Source: Gimesia benthica
Lineage (GTDB): Bacteria; Planctomycetota; Planctomycetia; Planctomycetales; Planctomycetaceae
DNA: 64,000 bases
Direction: 5' to 3'
NCBI RefSeq assembly: GCF_009720525.1
Contig: NZ_CP043930.1
Coordinates: 310,001-374,000, forward strand
Below the pieces are notes generated by a model. It searched no databases. It worked only from the letters and a program-made list of their open reading frames with translations, and was not told the origin of the DNA. The translations under genes and the position numbers were made by a program. This document shows positions 17,842 to 27,500 of this stretch, piece after piece (positions within the stretch are counted from its first letter, which is position 1; the number at the start of each line of letters is the position of its first letter).

Positions 17842-19557
17842 TTATTCAACAACCAGTTTCTCGAACAGAGACTTCAGCGTCGCTTCAGGGTAGAGCACAA
17901 ACGAAAGCTCGCGGCTCTGTATGACCTGATTGGCCTGCCGCTGTTTCTGAATCGTCGCCAGATCTTCTTCGACCTGACTTCGCAGTTGTGTCGTCAGTTC
18001 GGCCAGGGCAGCGTCGACTTCGCGAATTTCGCGGAACCGCTGTCGGTTCTCACGTCGGCGGGCAGCCGGGCTTAACTCCTCATCGGGAGCAGCCTCCTGC
18101 TCCTGAATCAACGCCTGTTTGCGTTCCAGCAGGGGAGCCGCTGCCTTCTGCTGCTCCGGATTCAGGTGCCGATCCGAGTTGAAATCCAGATCCCGCAGGA
18201 TCCGTCTCAGACAGGTTTCATCGCACTCCTGCACATTAAAGGCCTCGCAGAAGGGGAGGTAACGGGTTGCAGAGAGCGTGAGATATCGTGGAGGCACCAG
18301 ATGGAAGAACCGGGTAAAAATCCGATCGGTCATTTCATCATACTTGGCGCCGCCGATGCCATGCACGAACAGATCGCCCAGGAACAACCGGGCAAACAGC
18401 GTCGTGGTCAGCGCCCGTGTTCGCAGGCGGATGCCTTGCGCGGGAAGTTGTTTCAAGACTTCGATAGCCGCTGACAGGTCGCACTGTTCCTTCAGCGGTA
18501 AGCGGGCGATTTCACGCGTACCGTCCGACAGCAGTACTTCCTGATCTTCCCGTTTCACGAGCAACTGGTGCCGTCGAGTGGCGCCGGCCTGCCAGACCCA
18601 GAACGGGGTTTCCACCCAGCCCTCAGACTCAGAGAGTTCGGGCACCGGATGTGTTTTACTGCGGACCCGGTTAACCTTGCGGTACTCTCCCAGGACTTCA
18701 TTGTGTATCTTGCGGAACGCACTCGCATTCTGAATCAGGTAACAAGCAAACCACAGGAACGGTCCGGTTTCCGAGAGACGACTGATGGGCAGTTCCAGGT
18801 TTTCAACGCCCCAGCGGGATTCCATTGCATGTCGGGCAGCAGTCAGACAGTCAACCAGGCGATCCGAAGTTTCCAATTGCGCGACGGCAGCCGGCCAGAT
18901 CTCTTGCAGCAGAGGTGCTCCCAGGTCGGGCCACTGCTGGAGTGCCTCGCTGACACGTTTCTCAAAAGAGCAGAACAGCTCCCGGTTCTGGACGGTCGTC
19001 TCTTCCCAGGGCTTTTTTTCAATGGTTTCATCAAAAGGGATTTCGACCAGTTCCGGATCGGCCTGTGTCCCCTGGGGTACTCGAATCGAAGTCGTACTCA
19101 CCAGGTCATTATCGACGATCAGGTTCAGACTGAGGCCCCCGGTCTGCCGGGCCACGTTTCCGACCAGCAGGTTCTTCACCCAGACGCCCGGGTGAAACAA
19201 CGCCGGTTGATGTCCCGTCATGAACAGCAGACGCTCGTCGAGATCGGTCGGAAGTTCGACTGGGGTCCCCGTCAACTCGCTGGTGTAGCGGGCCGCCTCT
19301 TCCAGAACCGCTTTTCGGGCCCAGCTCCGCAGGCTGGAGATAATTTTGCCGCTCCGTTCCCGGGAGCAGGCTTCAAACATGCTGCGGTTCGCTTCGGCAT
19401 CCGCGATGATCTCCGAGAGATCGGGCCGCGAAAAGACCACATCGTCGGAGCGGGGCACACGCAGATCCTGTTTTTCCCACACCGGTTCCGGCACCGCGGA
19501 ACTGGATGTAAATCGGGATTCAGGATTCTGGCAGGGAAAAGGAGTCACTGATGACAT
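17842..19557 (-). CDS. Conserved protein distantly resembling BshC (bacillithiol cysteine ligase)
   Basis: 571 residues, soluble, no signal peptide. GHQPALFHPGVWVKN near residue 115 aligns in position with the GQQxGLxxGPLY segment of BshC. Further on, RTRALTTTLFARLFLGDLF with HGIGGAKYDE resembles the BshC core around the GPGE loop, including the PP-R-LTLS segment after it. The C-terminus is charged and coiled-coil. BshC adds cysteine to glucosaminyl-malate, but several catalytic details cannot be confirmed here, and bshA and bshB are not in the window. The resemblance is from memory of the family pattern; function otherwise unknown. Confidence 0.5.
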   Translation of the reverse strand: MSSVTPFPCQNPESRFTSSSAVPEPVWEKQDLRVPRSDDVVFSRPDLSEIIADAEANRSMFEACSRERSGKIISSLRSWARKAVLEEAARYTSELTGTPVELPTDLDERLLFMTGHQPALFHPGVWVKNLLVGNVARQTGGLSLNLIVDNDLVSTTSIRVPQGTQADPELVEIPFDETIEKKPWEETTVQNRELFCSFEKRVSEALQQWPDLGAPLLQEIWPAAVAQLETSDRLVDCLTAARHAMESRWGVENLELPISRLSETGPFLWFACYLIQNASAFRKIHNEVLGEYRKVNRVRSKTHPVPELSESEGWVETPFWVWQAGATRRHQLLVKREDQEVLLSDGTREIARLPLKEQCDLSAAIEVLKQLPAQGIRLRTRALTTTLFARLFLGDLFVHGIGGAKYDEMTDRIFTRFFHLVPPRYLTLSATRYLPFCEAFNVQECDETCLRRILRDLDFNSDRHLNPEQQKAAAPLLERKQALIQEQEAAPDEELSPAARRRENRQRFREIREVDAALAELTTQLRSQVEEDLATIQKQRQANQVIQSRELSFVLYPEATLKSLFEKLVVE

Positions 19558-19781
19558 TTCAACGCTTTACGGGTGTGCGGAATGAATCAAAATCAGGTAC
19601 GGGCAGGCGAGAAGATCCGTCAATCGGCTCTATCATAACAGAACCACCGCCCGAGCGGTATGGTTGAGCGGCTTTCAGTTTGATGAGTGCACAACTGATT
19701 GTCGAGTCCTTTTGAATTGAATTCAGAGGGAAATCGCCCGATGCATCCGCAGAGGCTGATCTGAACCGAATACCCGGCAGA

Positions 19782-20558
19782 TCACTCGCTGAAAGAATCG
19801 GTACGATCGTTACAACAATCAGAGGCACAGCAGGTCAGCCCGGCTGCCTGCATTTCCCGGTCGAGCACTTCATCGTAGTATGCTTTGCGTTTGATCGCAT
19901 CATCGAGCGAACCGCCGAAGCTGCGTTCTTCTTCGAGGTAGACCAGCGGAACGGGGAATTCAACGATCTTCATTCCATGAGCAGCGGCCTGAACCCAGAG
20001 TTGCAGCGGCATCGCGTAGCCGAGATCGGTCACGTTGAACTTCGCCAGTGCTTCGACCCGGTATGCCTTCAGACCACAGAACGCATCCGTCAGATCAAAG
20101 CCCAGTTGTTCGTTGATCCGACGCGTGACGGCGACGTTAATCTGCCGACGATCTTCGGGAGGAATGCTGGCACCATCAAACTGCTTCAGATAACGACTAC
20201 CCGAAAGCATGTCGATTGGTCCGTCAGCTGGTTGTTCGCGCATCTGCTGGACCAGATTCGGGAGCAGGGTGGGTTCGTGCTGACCATCGCAGTCAATGGT
20301 GACCAGGATGTCGTATTCATCCTGGTGAGCAATCGCGTAATCGAAGGCACTTTTGAGAGCGGCACCATATCCACGATTTTCCGGATGCGTGAGAACTTCG
20401 ATGCCCGACACTTCTTTGAGCAGCTCTGGAGTCCGGTCCGAAGAACCATCGTCGACGACCAGAATCGCCTCGGCGTACTTGCGGACTTCGGTCAAAACCT
20501 CGATCACATGACGTTCTTCATTGAATACGGGTAAAGCAACCAGAGCTTTCCTGTGCAT
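19782..20558 (-). CDS. Family 2 glycosyltransferase, DPM1/polyprenyl-phosphate sugar synthase type
   Basis: 258 residues. GT-A elements: ALVALPVFNEERHV at the N-terminus, LVVDDGSSDRT near 35-45, TIDCDGQHEP (the DxD region) near 90, and FCGLKAYRVEAL near 160. No transmembrane anchor is obvious, like the DPM1 type. The product would be a polyprenyl-phosphate-linked hexose, the donor class used by GT-C enzymes such as the one at 2567-4438. The pairing is inference since they are 15 kb apart. It ends about 224 bases before the next gene's start, with no gene in between. Confidence 0.82.
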   Translation of the reverse strand: MHRKALVALPVFNEERHVIEVLTEVRKYAEAILVVDDGSSDRTPELLKEVSGIEVLTHPENRGYGAALKSAFDYAIAHQDEYDILVTIDCDGQHEPTLLPNLVQQMREQPADGPIDMLSGSRYLKQFDGASIPPEDRRQINVAVTRRINEQLGFDLTDAFCGLKAYRVEALAKFNVTDLGYAMPLQLWVQAAAHGMKIVEFPVPLVYLEEERSFGGSLDDAIKRKAYYDEVLDREMQAAGLTCCASDCCNDRTDSFSE

Positions 20559-20864
20559 AATCAGATCCTTTACAAATCCGGAGAATTCTGTCGAATTTTT
20601 TTCGGCACGGTTTTATTGTAGAACCCACCGGTTAAACGTCAACTATGCACATCGGCAGGAAGCAGGCTGCTGGCGCCAATGTGAAAACTTATCGACCAGT
20701 TGGTTGTGAGAATCAGATAATCCTCTACAATGGGGAAGAAGGATGTATTTGCACACAGATCCGGTTATCTCTAATGATCTACTGGATTTGAGACGCCGGG
20801 CAATATACGTAAAGTCACTCACAACTTTAGACTATTTACACCGAAACACAAAGGAGTTTGTCGT
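20559..20864. other. Intergenic region upstream of superoxide dismutase
   Basis: About 305 bases between divergent genes, with no coding potential. It contains the candidate promoter at 20704-20731 and a leader of roughly 125 bases before the sod ATG. Confidence 0.35.
20704..20731 (+). promoter_or_regulatory. Candidate sigma70-type promoter for superoxide dismutase
   Basis: TTGTGA (20704-20709), a 16-bp spacer and TACAAT (20726-20731) give a fair -35 and a good -10 box. It is the best promoter-like match upstream of the sod gene. Not proven. Confidence 0.35.
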
Positions 20865-21476
20865 ATGTCTTACTCACTTCCTGACCTGCCCTATGCCTAC
20901 GATGCCTTGGAACCTCACATCGATGCCCGCACGATGGAGATCCACCACACCAAGCACCACCAGGCTTACATCACCAAAGCCAACGCCGCCCTCGAAGGCC
21001 ACAGCGACCTGGCTTCCAAGTCCATCGAAGACCTGATGAGCGACCTGAGCGCCGTTCCTGAAGATATCCGTACTGCCATCCGCAACAACGGTGGCGGACA
21101 CGCGAACCACAGCCTGTTCTGGACCATCATGTCCCCCAACGGCGGTGGAACTCCCGGTGGTGACCTCGGCGATGACATCAACGCCACCTTCGGCAGCTTC
21201 GATGCCTTCAAAGAACAGTTCGCCAACGCTGCAGCTACCCGCTTCGGTTCCGGCTGGGCCTGGCTCTCCGTCGATGGCGGCAAACTGGTTGTTGAAAGCA
21301 CTCCGAACCAGGACACACCACTTTCAGAAGGTCACACCCCGATTCTGGGACTGGACGTCTGGGAACACGCATACTACCTAAACTACCAGAACAAGCGTCC
21401 TGACTACATCTCCGCATTTTTTAATGTGATTAACTGGGATGAAGTCGCCAAACGCTATGCCGCAGCCAAAGGTTAA
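20865..21476 (+). CDS. sodA: Superoxide dismutase, Mn-type (Fe/Mn family)
   Basis: 203 residues, the usual length. The four metal ligands fall in MEIHHTKHH (His near 27), HANHSLFW (His near 80), DVWEHAYY (Asp near 164 and His near 168). [11 protein letters not shown] and the Gln in NQDTPL are Mn-type features, whereas Fe-type enzymes place the Gln in the N-terminal domain. It has no signal peptide, so it is cytoplasmic and disproportionates superoxide. AAAGGAG lies 9 bases before the ATG. It is monocistronic with a strong terminator at 21541-21573. Confidence 0.93.
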   Translation: MSYSLPDLPYAYDALEPHIDARTMEIHHTKHHQAYITKANAALEGHSDLASKSIEDLMSDLSAVPEDIRTAIRNNGGGHANHSLFWTIMSPNGGGTPGGDLGDDINATFGSFDAFKEQFANAAATRFGSGWAWLSVDGGKLVVESTPNQDTPLSEGHTPILGLDVWEHAYYLNYQNKRPDYISAFFNVINWDEVAKRYAAAKG

Positions 21477-21540
21477 GCACTGGTTCCGGGATTTGTCTGA
21501 TTTTTAATCGACAGCCTTCCCCTGAATCGCCGATATTACG

Positions 21541-21573
21541 AAAGCGGCCCTCTCCAGTTGAGGGCCGCTTTTT
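21541..21573 (+). terminator. Rho-independent terminator after sodA
   Basis: AAAGCGGCCCTC (21541-21552) pairs with GAGGGCCGCTTT (21560-21571) around a 7-nt loop, then T residues. It starts 65 bases after the stop codon and ends just before the next small lipoprotein gene. Confidence 0.93.
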
Positions 21574-21596
21574 CTGTTATTCGGAAGGGAATCCTG

Positions 21597-21983
21597 GTGC
21601 CTCAATACAGCAGATACATGCTGATTCTGCTTGGCCTGACCTGTCTGCAGGTCGGGTGCCGCAACATTCCCGACTATCATCAGCCCGCCGGTTTCAGCAG
21701 CACCTATCACAAGCGGATCTACCCTGAAACCGCAATCGCTTCCGCCTCAGATGCCTCTGCAGCCGCTGCGCCACAGGACCGGGGCGTCTTTTATCCGACC
21801 GACGTAAAAGTCAAACAGCCCAAATACGTCGCACCGCTGGCTGAAGTCAGAGGCCCCATTACCAGCGAAGAACTCCAGCAGGAACAGCGTAAACTTCAAC
21901 TGGACAGCATGAAACGGGAAGACGACTACATCAACCAGGAACCGATGTTTAACGAGAACTTCCCGGCTCCGACCGCCTGGTAA
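21597..21983 (+). CDS. Small lipoprotein of unknown function
   Basis: About 128 residues from the GTG at 21597, which has AAGGGA 8 bases upstream; an earlier in-frame start falls inside the sodA terminator and is rejected. A hydrophobic helix ends in a lipobox-like LQVGC, so the mature protein would be lipid-anchored at its Cys near residue 23. The rest is polar, with an Ala/Ser-rich linker and a charged ELQQEQRKLQLDSMKRE helix. I do not recognise the family. Confidence 0.7.
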   Translation: MPQYSRYMLILLGLTCLQVGCRNIPDYHQPAGFSSTYHKRIYPETAIASASDASAAAAPQDRGVFYPTDVKVKQPKYVAPLAEVRGPITSEELQQEQRKLQLDSMKREDDYINQEPMFNENFPAPTAW

Positions 21984-22169
21984 ACCAGGTAATCCACTCA
22001 CCGCTACGCCCGGTTGTAAAGTTTACATAATTCCAAAAACTCAATTTCAGCTCTCCTAACTGATTTTGACACAAACTTTGGAACAGGCTATCTTTCCGAC
22101 CTGCCTGATTGACAAATGGATTTGTGGAGCTCATCAGGCTTTACCGTGGTCATGGGAAGGAACCCTCAA

Positions 22170-22529
22170 GTGGTAAATGGTCAACATGTTGTCGTCCTGG
22201 ATGGATTACACGAAACGGAAGAAGTTCTTAAAGCAGTCCTGGAACCCCAGGGATGTCGCGTCAATCGCATCCGCAAGCCACAACCGGGGGATGTCATCAC
22301 CGAGAACGAACTGCCCAGCATTGTCGTTCTGCACGATGACGACCTGGCCGCCTCTTCCTCAGCACAGCCAGGCTGGAATGAAGTCCCCAAAGTTGTCATT
22401 GGTTCAGTAAAAGTTCCTGCCACTCCCGAAACCGACCAGTCCACCCGCTTCCTGGTCCAGCCATTTCAATACGCAGAGCTGATCGATTCGATTGAAAGCC
22501 TGCTCAATCAGCCCCGATCTCACCAGTAG
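22170..22529 (+). CDS. Receiver-like domain protein, probably without phosphorylation site
   Basis: About 119 residues from a GTG at 22170 with GGAAGG 9 bases upstream; in-frame ATGs at 22152 and 22116 are alternatives with poorer sites. The strand-helix order (HVVVLDGLHETEEVLKAVLE, PSIVVLHDDD, PKVVIGSV, FLVQPFQYAELIDSI) follows a response-regulator receiver fold. The usual phospho-Asp and the conserved Lys are not clear: the Lys-Pro near the end is Gln-Pro. The neighbouring downstream gene is an FHA-GAF histidine kinase, so a sensory pairing is likely but unproven. Confidence 0.6.
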   Translation: MVNGQHVVVLDGLHETEEVLKAVLEPQGCRVNRIRKPQPGDVITENELPSIVVLHDDDLAASSSAQPGWNEVPKVVIGSVKVPATPETDQSTRFLVQPFQYAELIDSIESLLNQPRSHQ

Positions 22530-22799
22530 TCCGCTCAGATTCTCCTGACAGATCTCACTCTAAACGGATGTTGGGATTTGAACAGCGCTCCCGGTTGAGA
22601 TATGATTCTCCGTAGGGGCTTTTCTGTAAAGGATTTCCCTTCACAGAGAACTCAGGAAAACGGAATCGTTTCCCGGGCGTTCCTCGACTGAAACAGACTG
22701 CACATTGAATTCATGTATCACCGCGCAGGTTGCAGGAATTCGGTGCAGCGTACGTTTACCTGATGAGCAGGTCCAGTCATCGACTGAGAATCAGAGACC

Positions 22800-24530
22800 A
22801 TGAAAAGGCTGATAGCAAACGCACAAGAGGGGGGCAAAGCGACCCTGCTGGTTATCCAGGGAGTGGACCTCGGAACCCGCTTCCAACTGGGAACAGATCC
22901 TGCCAGTGTGGGTAGAGGAGTGCGAAACGAGATCCGGATTCTGGATACGGAAGCCTCCCGTCAGCACGCTACGATCTCCTTCAAGAACGGCTCCTACATC
23001 ATCACTGACCAGAACAGTTCCAATGGAACAATGGTCAACGGGACCCAGGTTCAATCCACCCGGCTCAGTAACGGTGATCATATCCAGATCGGGCGCAGTC
23101 TGCTGCTGTTCTCCAGCCAGGCGATCGACGAAGACTCCCGCTACATGGCGGAAAAAATCGACCTGATCAGCAGCGAGGATTCAAATCAGTCCAGCATTAC
23201 CCACGAAGTCAATCACGAGTTTGACTCCATGGTACTGGACACGGCAGATCTCTCCGGAATTGTCCAGCAGCAGGATGTGCAAAACGACCTGCAGGCCTTG
23301 TACCGCATCGCAGAAGCCGCTGTCAGCCCGACCATTTCACAGGAAGAACTACTCAAGCGCATACTCGACCTGACCATCAATACGGTCGGCGCTGATCGGG
23401 GCTGTATGCTGATCACCGACCCGCAATCGGGAGAAATCCAACCCCAGATCTTCAGCAGTAGTGCCGAGAAGAAGTCCGGCGCACGCATGCCGGTCTCCCA
23501 CAGCATTGTCGACTACGTGCTCAACAAAAAACAGGGAGTCCGCACCTCCGACGCGCAGCGCGATCAGCGATTTGAAGGGGGCCGCAGTATCCTGCAGGCG
23601 GGCATTCGCGAAGCCATGTGCGTTCCCATGCAGGGACGCCATGAACTGATGGGCGTCATCTACGTCGACACGACGACTTCTCATCCCGAAGCTTTGCTCA
23701 AGAACGGGGCCGTCGAAAAATTCAGTGAAGAACACCTGCGACTCCTGGTCGCCATCGGTCGTCAGTCCGCTTTGGCCATTGAAAACTATCGCTTCCAGAA
23801 TGCCATGTTGAAAGCGGAACGCTTTGCCGCCATGGGTCAGACCATCGCCACCCTGAGCCACCATATCAAGAACATTTTGCAGGGGGTTCGCGGCGGAAGT
23901 TACCTGATCGACATGGGACTCAACAAGTCCGAGGAAGACCTCGTCCGCAAAGGGTGGAACATTGTCGAGAAGAACCAGAACAAAATCTATCACCTCGTGA
24001 TGGACATGTTGACCTTCAGCACAGAACGCAAGCCGGCCCTCGAACCAGGTTCCATCAACACGCCGGTCAAAGACGTGCACGAACTGATGCAGGCCCGTGC
24101 CGAAGAGTGCGGCGTTCAGTTGAAATGCGAACTGGATCCGGAACTGCCGGAAAGCGTATTCGATCACGAAGGTATTCATCGCGCGATCCTGAATATCGTC
24201 ATCAATGCCATTGATGCCGTCGAAGGCCTGGAGCAGGGGATCGTTCTGCTGGAAACCCGCTACCTCGCGAAACCCGATCAGATCCTGATCATGGTCTCCG
24301 ACAATGGCCCCGGTATTCCCGCGGATCAGATCAGCAAAATCTTCAACCTGTTCGAATCCACCAAGGGCGCCCGCGGCACCGGTATCGGCCTGGCAGTCAG
24401 CCAGAAAATCATCCGCGAACACGGGGGAGAAATCAGCATCGAAAGCGAAGCCGGCAAAGGTTCCCGTTTCACGCTGACCGTTCCGCGTCTGGATGAAGAT
24501 CACCCCCACGCCACGCTCTCGAATATCTAA
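22800..24530 (+). CDS. FHA-GAF sensor histidine kinase
   Basis: 576 residues, no transmembrane segment. The N-terminal FHA domain (about 18-105) has GRGVRNEIRILD, SRQHA and NSSNGTMVNG. A GAF domain follows (about 165-330). The dimerisation helix has LSHHIKNILQG near 352, with the His expected to be phosphorylated. The ATPase part has NIVINAIDAV (N box), DNGPGIP (G1), FNLFESTKGA (F box) and GTGIGLAVSQK (G2). It therefore reads phosphothreonine and a small ligand or redox cue in the cytoplasm. A cognate regulator with an output domain is not adjacent; only the receiver-like protein upstream is near. It converges on the giant kinase gene, with 8 bases between them. Confidence 0.87.
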   Translation: MKRLIANAQEGGKATLLVIQGVDLGTRFQLGTDPASVGRGVRNEIRILDTEASRQHATISFKNGSYIITDQNSSNGTMVNGTQVQSTRLSNGDHIQIGRSLLLFSSQAIDEDSRYMAEKIDLISSEDSNQSSITHEVNHEFDSMVLDTADLSGIVQQQDVQNDLQALYRIAEAAVSPTISQEELLKRILDLTINTVGADRGCMLITDPQSGEIQPQIFSSSAEKKSGARMPVSHSIVDYVLNKKQGVRTSDAQRDQRFEGGRSILQAGIREAMCVPMQGRHELMGVIYVDTTTSHPEALLKNGAVEKFSEEHLRLLVAIGRQSALAIENYRFQNAMLKAERFAAMGQTIATLSHHIKNILQGVRGGSYLIDMGLNKSEEDLVRKGWNIVEKNQNKIYHLVMDMLTFSTERKPALEPGSINTPVKDVHELMQARAEECGVQLKCELDPELPESVFDHEGIHRAILNIVINAIDAVEGLEQGIVLLETRYLAKPDQILIMVSDNGPGIPADQISKIFNLFESTKGARGTGIGLAVSQKIIREHGGEISIESEAGKGSRFTLTVPRLDEDHPHATLSNI

Positions 24531-24538
24531 GAAATTCC

Positions 24539-27500
24539 TTAGAACGAGCGTTTCTTGCGGGCCGCTTTTGCCCGGTCCTGCGGATTGCCTTCCAGCATCG
24601 CCTGCAGTGCAACGGGATCAGCCCCCAGCGGTTGCTTGAGGTCTGACCAGGTCGCCGCCTTACAGGCAGGGAGCAGCCGAAAGTGAACCGGCTGAATCTT
24701 CGTCAGGGGAGGCAGTTTCTGTTCCTGCAGCAGAACCCCGCCCGGCATCGCCAGTGCATGTTGATCTGCCTGATCACCGAAGACCTGGGCGAGCGTCTGT
24801 TCAAAATCGCCGCCAGCCCCCGCAGACAGCGAACCGGATTCCCCGAGTGCCTGCAACCGCTCTACCATATACCCATTAGCCGAACCCCACCACTGTACCT
24901 GCTTCTGCAGCCCCTGTGGGAGCCGAAGCAGGGAAGCGGAACGGGAAGAATCAGAGCGACCGCCTGACGCGGCTGGAACAGGTAGAAACAGACATTCTTC
25001 CGCCAGCACCCGGGCAGCAGTTCCCGTAGATTGAGAACCGTCGCTTTCCTTAAAAGCCAGCACCGAATCGCGAGGCGCCAGGGTACTCTGATTCAGAGAA
25101 ACCCGAACCCGCGGACTCGACGACGGCTTCACCGCTAACGCAAACAGATCATTCTGGCTCAATAATAGACTTCCGGAGACTTCCAGGTCCAGCTGCGTCG
25201 CCTCTGAATTGACAACCGTTCCCGAAGTCGATAGATAGGTGCGGCTCAACAGCACCTGGTTTGGTTGACTTCCCGTTCCCCCGCCAACCTGCACAACGGA
25301 CTGAAAGCGTTTGTCGTTGAGCAGCAGAGCATCCAGGGCAGAATCTTCAAGTGCCAGCTGACTGTTCTGCAGCGAAACGAAAGCCCGGGGAACCACACCT
25401 TTCCGGTCGGCCGAAATCCGAAATTTCCCGCCGTGAATCGCCAAGGTAGAATTCTTCAGGGCAATAAAGGAGTCCACTCCCGCACTGCGGGAATCACGTG
25501 ACCGCGTCTTTCCTGTGGAGGGCAGCAGCTTCAGTTCCACAATCAAAGGAGCCGCACCAGAGGGCGTGTCGAAATTCAACTGCACCTGTTTGTTTTCCAG
25601 CTCGATGGGAGCCGTATAACAGACGCCCTGTCCGGTCACATTCACCCGGGTGGGTCCTGAAACAGCAGCGCTGTTGAGAAAGTCGCTCAGATTTCCTTTC
25701 GACATATCGAAGGAAACCGTCTTCGATTTTGCGAACTTGCCGGCGATTGCTTTTCCGATCTGAGGCTGGCTCACGTAGGCCTGAATCCGCTCCTGCTCGC
25801 CGTCAGAAAGCGTCGCCAGACGGTTCGGATCGCAGCCAGGTACTATCCCGCCTGAAGAAACACTATAGACATTTTTGACTTTGGAAAAATTGAGCAGGCT
25901 GCTGTCAAAGGCCGGCTTCCGCAGTGCAGCGTACTTAGATGGTAAATCAGCATCGAAAGACTCAACCGCCACCGGCTTCCCCCAACTTTGCTGCCAGGTT
26001 CGATGGGCATCAATCTCAAATGTACTCTGCGGACTGCCAGGTTCGGTCGATCTCAGATACAACGGCCAACCCCAGAACATGACGCTCTCCAGCTGCAGAT
26101 CCAGGTCCTTGAAGCGACTCTTACTCTGCTGGCGCAGTTTATCCTGCGGCCAGTCGACGAGCGTCAGCATCGCGGCCTGTTTTGCCTGCGGATCTCCCAC
26201 GAGTACCGAATTGATCACGATCAGGTCGGTCTGCGTCTTCAGAGTCTCCTGGTTCTCGGCAGCAGGTGGGGCCTGTTTTGCCACCGGCCCGATCAGCTCA
26301 AAGATCGATTGATCAGAGACGAGTGTACTGGAAAACACACGCAGCGTGCGGGGAACCTTCCGCGCCTGCAGCAGACTGCTGATATTCAGATTGGGATTCA
26401 GCGCCGCCAGCTCCAGGCAGGGGGCTTCGGTCACAGAAAAATAACAGTTGGAAAGCATCACATCGGAGTAGGGCTGATCCACTCGCACCACTTCCAGCTT
26501 TCTGCCGGTAACGACACAGTTCTCCAGCAGAATCCGCGACTCCCCCTCGGGCCGATCGGTCTCGGTGCGGGGGACTCCGGTAGAATTGATCAGTCGAAAC
26601 TCACGTGTCCCGGTTCCTGTCAGTGAAAAGGAACATTCCTGAATGGTCAGATCACTCTGGTTTAGAGCCAGCAGGTTACAGTCGCCATTACCAGTCAGAC
26701 GGCCCGCGTCACACAGGAAATGAATTCCCTGGAACCGCAGCAGCCCTCCGGAAAAACTCAGGTAATCAGAGATCGTCTGCGAATCAGAACCGCCCTCCGG
26801 AGTCAGGATCACCGTCGGCTGTTTCTGGCTGGAATCCGCAGCCAGGATGATCAATTGCGAAATTCCTGCGAGTCGCTGAGGACTCATTGAGAACGGACCG
26901 GGACCGTACAGACGAATGACTGCCCCACGGTTGGCCACCTCCGCCAAAGCGTCATCCAGGCTGGAGTAGATTCCCTGCGCCGAAGATCCATGGGCGACTT
27001 TAAGCAGGGGCAGCTGAGCTTCCGGCTGGCTGGCATTCGCCCCCGTCAGCGCCGAAAAGCCTTTCCCCCACGAGGGTAGATACTGTTTTTCCTGCCCCCG
27101 CACAGCCGCCTCTTCCCATCGGGAACCAGCAAACTTTTCCTCAGTTTTTGTGACTTCGGTACTGGTCTTTTCCGTTTCCTTTTCCGCTTCCGCATCTGCT
27201 TTTGGCTCATCCGCAGCGGCGACCGCAGTGCTTTCGGCCGGCGCGGGCGCCTCGGCATTCGGATCGAATGGGTTACTGCCCGGTCCCTGTTGCGGTGCGG
27301 AACCAGACCCCATACTGCTCACAGCCCACCAGATCAGCATGATGACCAGCAGTAACCCGCCCAGCACCAGACCAATCTGCCGGTAGTCGAGTGAAATCTC
27401 ACTCTCGCTCGCATCGGCGTCGCCGTTCATGACCGGCGACGTTTCCCGGACCGATTTGCGGCCCCCGCTGCTGCGTTTCGTCGGTTGAGGCCGAGCCTGT

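Noticed and set aside
19559-19828. Short minus-strand ORF overlapping the end of the DPM-like gene
   Set aside because: It reads the 3' end of the glycosyltransferase in another frame, with no ribosome site or family pattern.
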